This document shows, one piece after another, positions 55,508 to 64,000 of a stretch of DNA of 64,000 nt. The stretch's first letter is position 1. The number at the start of each line of letters is the position of its first letter. The stretch comes from Desarmillaria ectypa. Its lineage: Eukaryota; Basidiomycota; Agaricomycetes; Agaricales; Physalacriaceae. Position numbers and translations under genes: made by a program. The notes below the pieces were generated by a model. That model had not been told where the DNA came from. It made no database searches and was given only the letters and a program-made list of their open reading frames with translations. The stretch is from assembly GCA_030407005.1 (NCBI GenBank), contig JAUDYN010000006.1, positions 1,426,001 to 1,490,000 on the forward strand. Reading direction: 5' to 3'.

Positions 55508-58044
55508 TTTTGAGGGGTGATGTCTGTGGTGTGGTCGCGGTGGTCAGTGATGAGTGTTAGTGTCAAAGAAAGAGGAATGTTCGAAAGATGGCAGATCCAT
55601 ATTTATAGGTCTCCCCCGTCGCTTCCTCTTTTGGAACCGTTAATTATGTCAGTTCCCACCAGCCTTTCAGGTTTTTTGCGTTTGACGGTTCGCGTCATTT
55701 TTTGTCTCAGACTGCTGGAAGTCTCGCTCACGACGTACTGCCTTGGCCGAACACTGTCTTTCCTGTGTTTGATATTTTCTCTTGGCACTCTGACTCTCCT
55801 TCGGGGCTATTGGTGTAAAGAATTGTCGGGCTGACGAGGCCGGTTATATATCCTTACTCCAGGGGTTACTTGATCCAAGTCTCGAGAACCGGTCTCACCG
55901 GTGCTCACTTCGTGACTACTGCGCAAAGTTTCTCCCGTAAATCATGTGTACAGCAACATAAAACATCCTCCACTTCCCCTATAACATTTGCCTCCTTTGC
56001 GGAATCAAACGTCGAAAAAAGGGACGTCGATCTGTCACACTTAGCCGAAGTATGAGCGCTAACTGATGCGTATCAGCACGTTCGACCATACGGTTGTCTA
56101 GATCCAGTTCTGCTTTCAATCCTTCTCAATGCATCCTCAGCTCTTCCGATCATTCATCGTAGTAAGGAGAGAAGGAATTTGAAGGGAGAAATTGTATGTT
56201 CCTTGAGCTTCCATACCGAGAGTTGTTGACAGCGATTGAAATCATGAGTTACCGATGTCGTTCCACCTAGCTCAATTGAGAAAGGGGATTTTAGCGGCTG
56301 TCGATTCTATCACCGAGCAAATGCAGAGCGTCACTAGCTTCCACATTTTCTCTAGCTATTCTTGTTCCAAGTCACCAGACTATTTAATTCTCTGCGGATT
56401 CTCACCATTGCAAAAATTTTGATGCAGGAAGCAAGACGAAAAGTTGTCCATACGATGGAAGGCTATGAATGTTATGTCGGTTGATGGCTATGCATAATAC
56501 CCTCTCCAATACGCAAGACTCATCTGGTACTAAAATAAGAAGCAGTATGCAATTATGAAAGCGTGCGCAGTCTTTGGTGTTTCAGGTATCCGTTCAAGTT
56601 TAAACCGCTTTCTGAATTGTACGCCCGAAATGAATGAATGTTTACTTTATACTTCTGGTCTGCCCGGCTTTGAATTGGTTTATTTCCCAATGAAGCGACG
56701 ATGCAAGCATACAGCTACATACGTGTCTTGTTTTCAAGCTCCCAAATAAAACTTGGATTTTGGCAGTTTTCAGGCAGAAACAGGTCAATACTGGCTAAAA
56801 CTTGGTACCTTTCAAGAGTGGAAATTCAGCGTCTCCAGGAATCGAATAAAGTAATGTCCGTAATGCACAGCTTTTTTTTGGATCACGATTTTGGTCCTAT
56901 GACTCACACTTACATTTAAACTCGAACCACAGCAACAAACATCTGGGGCGCTTCTTCCAAGTTCCCAGCCCATTCACGCCCGCCGCTCCGAACGGGTCTT
57001 CCATAATTGCTCAGCCGATGTCAATGTAAACTGTTGGACCGTAGCGGGTTGGCGGCACGGGCCTCCTACTTCGATGTGGGCTGGGGGTGGCATCCTAACG
57101 AAGTCTATGATCGTCTTGCTAACTCGAATTTTGAACCGAATTCGTACTGTTACTCCGACGAAGGTCTGTTTTCACTAATCATTACACTATCGGAGAAGCT
57201 ACATTGATAGCTTGTGAAAGATTCGTTCACATCTTGTGAATCCCAAATTCCACTACTTAATCGAAACCTTATGGCAAATCGAACTGGGTCTCGGCTGTTG
57301 AATACCCCCGGTCTTATCCATCTATGAATACGCGCTGGTAACTGCTGTATGGACTTCTCCACACGCATGATAAGCGCTAAGCTCAAAGCCCAGCTCAAGG
57401 CGTCACTTAAACAGCACCCGTGGTTTAAATTCGCGTTCAGCACCACGGTTCATTTTACGGAGCCACGGAAGAACCCTTACTCCTGGACAGTTTACGGCGA
57501 GTCAGTGGTTCACAGTACGGCCGTTTTAAGCGCCACAGATTCTACCCTTTTGATCTATCTGCTGCCGATCTCCACGTCCTGTCGTTATATGTGTATCTCG
57601 TGGGCCTCTTGGTCTCTCAGCGTACACCACAGGCATCAACACTATACATTGCAGAGAGTATCAGCGTAAAGGATTGACCAATCCGCTTAAAAGAGAAGCA
57701 GACGTCTTAAAATCCGGCCGCGAGGCATCCAGAGTAAGGCATACAATGCCTCGTGTCAGACAAGATCAAGCCCGGAAGGCTCGTGATGAAATCATTGTCA
57801 AGACTCTCCCACCTTCTGGATCCTTTGCTCTGGTCGCTGTACACCTTCTTCTGTCGCCCACTGCATTCAAAAGAGGGCCTATATCTCTTTCTAACGCTTC
57901 CTCACTGCCATCACACGCATCTACCACTAACTCAAACCTAATCCTGTTATTCTTACGATTCCAAGCTACAAATTGCACATGCAGGTGCATCGATTCTACT
58001 GTTGCACCATCGTACCGCAAACTTACATTTTTCCTTTTGATTAG
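55508..58044. other. Gene-poor 2.5 kb
   Basis: Upstream of the CFEM gene there is a 105-codon ORF with hydrophobic content (55517-55834, +), likely untranslated promoter sequence. ORFs at 57349-57669 and 57674-58054 (+) are open but carry no motif. The second ends directly at the TDP2-like start and might be a leader exon. I see no RNA gene or repeat. Confidence 0.4.
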
Positions 58045-59007
58045 ATGGATTTAGATATATCTCAGCTTCAACCCCTCAAGGTATATCGCTACCGCCCAGA
58101 GCACGACTCTAGCGAGTCGGTTTGGTGTGGGTGGAAGCACCTCAACCTCAAAGACAAGAGACCAAGACACATGTCGACGCCAAAGTCTCTCACTATCGTA
58201 ACGTGGAACATCGATTACCACGAGCATTATGTTGTACAGAGACTTAACGCGGCCTTGGAGTATCTCCAAAAGGACGTCTTCGAGTGTCTCAACGTCTCTG
58301 ACTCCCCTGAGCCGTGCTGCATCCTTCTTCAAGAGGTCCAGACACGCGCACTTAGGGAGATAAGGTCAAACGAATGGATACGCCGTCACTTTATCATGAC
58401 GCCGATTGACAACACCAAGTGGCCACATTCGTTTGAAAATGGTAACATCACCCTGATCCAAAAATCGATCCTCATACATGATGCCTATATTCTCAAGTAT
58501 GGTATGACCGATATGGCGCGCTCCGCCATCATCGTCGATATTAGGATGCTGAGCCGCCTAGGGTCCCAACGCAGAGTTAGGATCATCAATACTCAATTAG
58601 AGGGGAATTTGGACGGAGGAGACTTCAGGAGACAGCAGCTGAAGGAATGCGCGCAGCTTCTGAAGCGCACAAAGTCGCAGCACAACCTGGCTCCAGCACA
58701 GAGTGGAGGGCTCATCGCAGGGGACATGAATGCGCTGGATGCAGATGCGGACGACGTTGTACGTTCGCTCGGGTTGGTAGACACTTTTGAACCAATGAAG
58801 GACGAATCTGAAGGGCACACATGGGGATACCAAGGGGGTATGCATTGTCGAAAGGCTCGCTTGGATAAAATTCTCAGTTACACTCCGGATGGGAAGAAGC
58901 GGGTTCGAGTGTCGGACATTAGGCGTATTGGCATTGGATTAAAGTGGAATGGCCACTGGGTAAGTGACCATTTCGGGCTTTTCGGCACTGTCAATGTACT
59001 TGCGTAA
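58045..59007 (+). CDS. Endonuclease/exonuclease/phosphatase family protein, TDP2-like
   Basis: The fold removes phosphotyrosyl or other blocks from DNA 5' ends (TDP2), or hydrolyses other phosphodiesters. It is a single exon of 320 residues from ATG 58045 (MDLDISQLQPLKVYRYRPEH) to 59007. Family motifs appear in order: SLTIVTWNIDYH (metal-site Asn), CCILLQEVQTRALREI (metal-site Glu), RRVRIINTQLEGN, GGLIAGDMNALDADAD (Asp and Asn), HTWGYQGG, RKARLDKIL and WVSDHFGLFGTV (catalytic His). All key residues are present. In TDP2 the second strand motif is usually NTHLES; here it is NTQLEG, one conserved His replaced by Gln. No targeting signal is clear. The neighbours (CFEM gene, broken NRPS-like gene) give no functional link. 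Confidence 0.86.
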   Translation: MDLDISQLQPLKVYRYRPEHDSSESVWCGWKHLNLKDKRPRHMSTPKSLTIVTWNIDYHEHYVVQRLNAALEYLQKDVFECLNVSDSPEPCCILLQEVQTRALREIRSNEWIRRHFIMTPIDNTKWPHSFENGNITLIQKSILIHDAYILKYGMTDMARSAIIVDIRMLSRLGSQRRVRIINTQLEGNLDGGDFRRQQLKECAQLLKRTKSQHNLAPAQSGGLIAGDMNALDADADDVVRSLGLVDTFEPMKDESEGHTWGYQGGMHCRKARLDKILSYTPDGKKRVRVSDIRRIGIGLKWNGHWVSDHFGLFGTVNVLA

Positions 59008-59329
59008 TCATCCTGGGCCTAATTCATGTTGTAAATTTTAATGTATCAAATATAACTGTATGCGTACCTACCTCTCAATGTTAGTTTGTGGGCTATCTGA
59101 AAGAGCTACAGATACGACACCGCAAGGCCCTAATGTGACTCCGACCTGAAGAAAAAGAAAAACCAACGGCATAATTGCCTAGATCACTATAGAAAGATGG
59201 AAAGGGGATTTTTAGCATATACACAGCATGATATTTATTGGTGAATCAGTCGTGAAAGTGAAATGATAATATAACATTATAAAGATAAATTCACTTCCCA
59301 GATCCTGATATGCCAAGTGAAGTACTTCT
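59008..59329. other. Short intergenic gap
   Basis: About 320 bp, AT-rich, between convergent genes. No feature seen. Confidence 0.5.
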
Positions 59330-62300
59330 CACGTCCTCAACCTGTTCCATTTTTGAGATGGGTACTATTGTGGGAATGCGAATGGCAAATATCTCTGATG
59401 GCTTGAGCAGCCATGTCAAGTGGAACCCAAGATACAGACTGCCATCCATTGCTTAGCACGTTTATATGTAACAAAAACATAAACGTGACACTTACCCTGT
59501 CGTCATTAGGTAGACATTTTATAGCCGTAGCACTGCGTATTATCGACGGGGGCCATTCATTCTTGTTCCAACAACCATTGATGCCACCGGAAAGCTGCCC
59601 GAGTCGTACTATGGCAGAAACCAGTCCTGCCTTGTACCCAGCGATCTCGAGAATTTTTTCAGATTTTGATTCAGAATATCAATTTCCGACGGCCATCGCT
59701 GTCAGAACCTGTGTGAAAATTCGTCACATTTCTTCAACACAGATCTTTGGCAACGAACTTTGTACTACACTGACGGAACTTATGACGATGAACTTTGGCG
59801 GGTGGCACATTCTTGAAGAGAGCGCAAGATCAATAAGTGCTCTGAGGCCCTTGATATTTGATTCAAAAGACCGCAAGGAAAATTTGAAGTCAACGCGCCA
59901 AGCTGAATAACGAGTGCATCAATAGTGAACCATGCTGTAAGCCATAGGGACAAGTTAACATTGTGAATAATAAGTGTCACCGAGCGTAGCATCTAGATGC
60001 GCTGATCAGCTACGGGGGCTATGAAAACGACCAGTGACTCACGTCTCTATACAAAGGCTCAGGCAGTCCGAGACGTGGGGAGGAGAGGTCACCTTCAAAA
60101 AGAACCATTTTGGAGGATTTCAAGAGGGCGGTATCAATTCCCCGCTCCATGAAAGCTCGTTTCTGCTTTTGCCAAAGAGCATCGACCCCTCTGGATGGTC
60201 GATTAAGGGCATAAATACGTGAGATCGAAGGATCTTTGATCAGTTCTGCCAAGAGGTAGCTTCCAAGGCCACCGGTTGACCTAGTCACAAGAACGACGAT
60301 ACTTTGTGGTCTAGGTATCGGCAACGTAGGAGGACAACGTTCCAGAAAGTCATCGGTGTATTTATCAACCAAGAATTCCATACTTTCCAAAGTGGAAACA
60401 TCGACGCTGATACGTGTCCCTAAAGCCAAGGACTGGATATACTGGTTGAGTTGTCCAATGGTAGGATATCTGTATACAAATGAAGCATCTGTACCCTGTT
60501 GATGATCAGCGGTTGCACGGATGGCTTGAAGAAGAGTGTTTTGGATCCATGTCGCCTGTAAACTGGAGTTTGACATCAGCGAAGATGCAGGAAAGCACAT
60601 CCATACTCAAATAAATCGTCTTCATCGGAAAGTGACTGCTTGAGGATATGTTGGACGACGACACGGATAAAACCACCGGTTGAAGTCGCATCCCATTCTC
60701 AACATGGTTTTTGTCTTCAATTGTGTTATACAATGCTTGTATCTCGTCCTCGTAATCGTCTGTAACAGGGAGACGACGCGCCGTGTTTTTCGTAGTATAT
60801 GTGAATGGCTTTGACGGGCTGGATACGAGGATCATCTGGGAACATCAAGACGGAAATAAGCATCGATATGCGAAGGGATTTGAAACTAGCTACCTCTTTG
60901 AATATTCGAGAGTGTTTCGGAGCAAATTTGTTCATTTTCTCAATGATAGGCCTTCACCAACAATAAATACAACAGCGCTTGACACAGACGCCATGACGCC
61001 GTTACCAAATCTTATTCCTGAAATCTGCAAGTTGCTTTGTATCCGAGGGATTGATCTTGAACTCGGGGTTAGGATCGACAAGCACCCCTGGCAACGAGGA
61101 ATCATTACAGCTCTGGAGATCTGGTGTCTATCAACATACCTGCATAAAGCCTTCCGCGACCAAACATGATAGAACTGGCAATGTGAGGGTCTTGGTTCAA
61201 GATACCCTCTTCACAATTCACTTGAGTACCGGAAGTCGGAGCTACAGCACAACTATACCTAGCGGATCCGCGTTCGTCTAACCAAACCTTCAGTCCCAGA
61301 AGCATAAGAGCGAAAGTGATATGATGTACCTTCTCTCCTGTGCTATGCATGATCTGATCATCAACTCGGCCAAAGACACGCCAAAAGCCCTCTTTCGTGG
61401 GATGCGGTTCCAAGAGGTTCGAAGTAGCGTAGGCATCTTGGCCCTTGACTCGGGTATTACAAATCGCTAGTGTGTTCCAGTCATTACTCTGATAAAAGCG
61501 TCAGGGGAAATAGGACAAAGTCACAGTAGCTTTACTCACAATGATAACTAATTCGAAAATATTGTTTGCATTTGGGGCCATATGGGCCTCAAGATAACTG
61601 GGCATTCTGAAGTATTCCCAATCATCATTCCTACTCTGATTTTTACTTCGTGCTGTGAAGGAGGAAGTCAGCTCATCTGTGAACATCAGAAAAACTGTGG
61701 AGACGTCACCTGGGCAAAGGACATTCACGCCTCCACATTCCGTTCTACGATTTGAGATCAGGTGCCCATTTTAGTACTAAGATGCGAATACATACGATCC
61801 GTAAATCTGGTCCATGGAGACTGGGTGAGCTGTAAGGTAGTCTCCCGTATTCTTGTTTAGGTTTCCGCCACCGAAGATCTGTATGCGCAGCGGAAGTGTC
61901 AAAACGTATCTGTCAACCTAAAAGGCTAGCGCTTACAATGCCGCATCCCGAAAGCCATCTAACATATTCATCATTGCGAGCCCAAGCCTGATACCAACTT
62001 GTCAAGTCGCCATCATTTCGTGTCCATAAATCCGTACTCACCTCGGCGAATGCTGGAACACAGTAGATATAATCAGAGTTGGTCTTTTGAGCACTTTGCA
62101 TTATAGAATCTGGAGTAGGAATGACTGGCGGAGATTGAGGTGTGAAGGTTGCGACTGCGAAGCCGGACGAGGCCTAGTGATTGAAGCTGAGCGAGGTAGT
62201 TCTTCAATTTGTTGTCAAAAAAGACCTACACTCATGATCATCTGTAGCACCCCCATGAGATGAAACATAGGGAGGCCTTGGATCGCAAAGACCTTATCGG

Positions 62301-63148
62301 TCAGATCCTGATCACTGAAGTAAGGAATCAACGACATCTGAATTATCTGCCGATTGTTAAATGGTATGGCTTTAGGGAATGTCGTTGAACCTTATACGAT
62401 AAAGTGTGGATGAACGCTTTAGCCTCAGCAAATCGAACACGTACCGGAAGAATGTATATACATCACAAAATCATCCAGTTTTCCCCTAAATAAGGAATTT
62501 CGTCCGTCATTGGTGTACTGGTGAATAGGTCCTCGAACGAAGGAAAGGGAAAATTGGAGGGAAGAAAGTTATCATCTGCCGACATTTGTAGTATGTCCAG
62601 CGCCCCAATCATGAGGGCTTGCATGACAGCATCTTTACTAACTAGTACATAGCTCACAGATACCTTTTTCAGCAAGTGCGCGACAGCCGCCGCAAAGTTT
62701 CGCGGAGAGATGGGGAAGACCACGTAGTCGGCTTTCATGATGCTCATAAGAGTAATCCAACAGGTGACGGTGCCTGTTGGCTCGAGTTCAAGAGGACTGA
62801 TAACTGGCAAGCTCAACTCATAAACGCTCACTTACTGGATATAGCTAAGATGGCAACGACAGGCTTTTCATTTGCGCCTGGCTTCCATCCAAGGCGATCT
62901 CTCAAGAGTCTCACACCGGCGTGAACGGCGCGAACCGTCTCGGGCCAGTAAATAGTCCTCGGTGTTCCGTCTTGTTGTGTATACACAAAAGGCCTGTAGT
63001 TGGGGCTATGTTTGAAGTTCCAGTCGTAGATTTCTGGTAATGTCAGAGAACCATCCAAGGGAGGCGGAATGAACGTCTTGCTCGAGAGCACTTGTGTTTG
63101 TGGAGGGAGTGGGATCGCCGGAGACATGGTGCTCAAAAAGCGGGGCAT
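59330..63148 (-). pseudogene. Broken NRPS-like adenylating reductase (A-T-R)
   Basis: Such proteins activate a carboxylic or amino acid (A), load it on a carrier (T) and reduce it (R). Reading down the minus strand from ATG 63148/63127: the A domain has VVFPISPRNFAAAVAHLLKK, GSTTFPKAIP, CVPAFAEVSTDLW, FWRVFGRVDDQIMHSTGEK and ILNQDPHIASSIMFGRGRLY, then VSSPSKPFTYTTKNTARR. The T domain is SSLQATWIQNTLLQAIRAT (carrier Ser kept, the usual preceding Asp lost). The R domain has VLVTRSTGGLGSYLLAELIK, in which the first Gly of the dinucleotide-binding motif is Arg. It then continues AWRVDFKFSLRSFESNIKGL, KFIVISSVSV, and after two in-frame TGA codons YSESKSEKILEIAG (Tyr and Lys kept), LGQLSGGINGCWNKNEWPPS and VSWVPLDMAAQAI. 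One TGA stands at 59681-59679 and another upstream near 59734. No plausible introns remove both. There is also a one-base frame jump before AWRVDF. I call it a pseudogene. Confidence 0.78.
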
Positions 63149-63858
63149 CGTCGTGACTTGCCTTTCAACTTTCATCAACATTTGATGAACTACCCCAAGA
63201 CAACGACTGAAAAGATAGTGAGATAAACGCTGATCTATACAGGCGAATATCAACTTCTCGTGCTTCTGTAGGCTCCTTTCCGCAAACCTTTTGTGGCTCC
63301 GAGGCTATAGATAAGGTGAAATGCCTCGGTCAACCATCGCCAATCAGACTACCCACGGTGCGATTCTTATTGAAAGAGGTCAGGTGGCAATGAGTGGATA
63401 TCCGACTCGGACATTTAATGACGCGACATATGCTAGTAGGTCATGAAGCCGAAGAACCTTTACTATGCGAGTGGTGACGAACAGTATGCGTTAAAAATGA
63501 AAAGGGACACACAATATTCGATGAAGCGCCCACTGCAGAAAAAGGCCGGAGGGACGGCTACAAAAGAAAGGGAAACGTGAGGCCCAATTTTGAAATATCC
63601 AGCCGCTAGAGTAGCCTCCAACGTCGGAAATGGTGCTACTAACGGGTAAATGTAGCTTAGAAATGTTGCGCCAAATATATCGGTGCAGTGGCTGACCCCA
63701 TGATGGCCGACACGAAATCTCAATCAAGAACAGAAGTACCTATAAAGCAAAAAAGCCCACACATTGTTCAGGAAATATAGATATATATCCTTGCACCCCA
63801 GTTAAGAGAAAATAACAATAGAAAAATGAACGATTAACGGATGCGGGGTATAATACAG
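63149..63858. other. Intergenic stretch
   Basis: Upstream of the NRPS-like pseudogene and downstream of the next gene. Two overlapping ORFs (63463-63727, -) of ~80 codons show no motif. Nothing else seen. Confidence 0.45.
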
Positions 63859-64000
63859 TTATGGTTCCGGATCAATGGCTTTTTCTTTACCTTTACGCGG
63901 TGGAGGGGATAGAAGGTTGGGCGTACTCGCCATCGCTGCAGAAGTGAAGGAGGACAGTTTTCTTGCGTCTTTGAATGCGGGGCTCGGCGGAGAATAAGAA
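63859..64000 (-). CDS. 3' end of an unidentified gene
   Basis: An open frame enters from the right edge and reads SYSPPSPAFKDARKLSSSFT, then SAAMASTPNLLSPPPRKGKE and KAIDPEP with TAA at 63861-63859. It is Ser/Pro/Lys-rich and intrinsically disordered, so the family cannot be told from this fragment. The alternative frame is interrupted. Confidence 0.5.
   Translation of the reverse strand, partial: SYSPPSPAFKDARKLSSFTSAAMASTPNLLSPPPRKGKEKAIDPEP

Noticed and set aside
59413..59910. 165-codon plus-strand ORF
   Set aside because: Antisense to the reductase domain of the NRPS-like pseudogene.
59330..63148. Functional secondary-metabolite cluster
   Set aside because: The only biosynthetic gene is broken and its neighbours (TDP2-like, CFEM) are not tailoring enzymes, transporters or regulators.

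Overview
The window is nuclear DNA of a basidiomycete fungus, most likely an agaricomycete (mushroom-type). Genes are dense and lie on both strands. Coding regions are broken by many introns of about 45-60 nt. The recognisable proteins are fungal or eukaryotic: ribosomal protein eL8, a Pol III C31-type subunit, ALY/REF, a SNX9-like SH3-PX-BAR protein, a CFEM protein, agaricomycete-style F-box proteins and an NRPS-like reductase. There are no bacterial operons, rRNAs or CRISPR arrays. Exon boundaries were placed by eye from reading frame and splice signals and should be read as models.

Layout. 1-743 (-): 5' part of eL8 with an ATG-only first exon. 967-8435 (+): a protein of roughly 2,200 residues resembling animal UNC80, the NALCN channel regulator. 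8904-10710 (-): multi-RRM protein, divergent from a RAD51 paralogue (10910-12244, +). 13190-14450 (+): alpha/beta hydrolase. 16302-18839 (-): SH3-PX-BAR sorting nexin. 19325-20879 (-): an acidic orphan and a tiny ORF. 21904-23830 (-): arrestin-like protein. 25470-26582 (-): orphan with a mitochondrial-type N-terminus. 26700-30400: AT-rich block almost free of CpG, holding a decayed aldo/keto reductase and a repeat copy, and ending next to an intron-containing tRNA-His.

31280-33368 holds two small TATA-driven genes, followed by an F-box gene (33797-35246). 36824-37088 (+) and 40975-41277 (-) are an inverted pair of very small secreted peptides sharing a C-terminal CX6C motif. Between them lie an orphan and a doubtful, possibly decayed hydrophobic ORF region. 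A second intron-bearing tRNA-His sits at 42356-42437 (-). Then follow an orphan (42609-43676, -), an F-box protein (44284-45840, -), and an orphan (47723-48796, -) with a truncated relative beside it. 50391-51527 (+) is another orphan. ALY/REF (51788-53288, -), which has a 650-nt intron, is divergent from RPC31 (53498-54380, +). The window ends with a GPI-anchored CFEM protein (54710-55507, -), a TDP2-like phosphodiesterase (58045-59007, +), a broken NRPS-like reductase (59330-63148, -) and the 3' end of one more gene.

There is no single pathway or biosynthetic cluster here: most genes are unrelated housekeeping or lineage-specific genes. The points most worth a second look are the UNC80-like protein, the CX6C peptide pair, a run of frame-supported GC-AG introns, the CpG-free block with a less altered sister copy elsewhere in the window, and the ALY/REF long intron, which parallels yeast YRA1 autoregulation.
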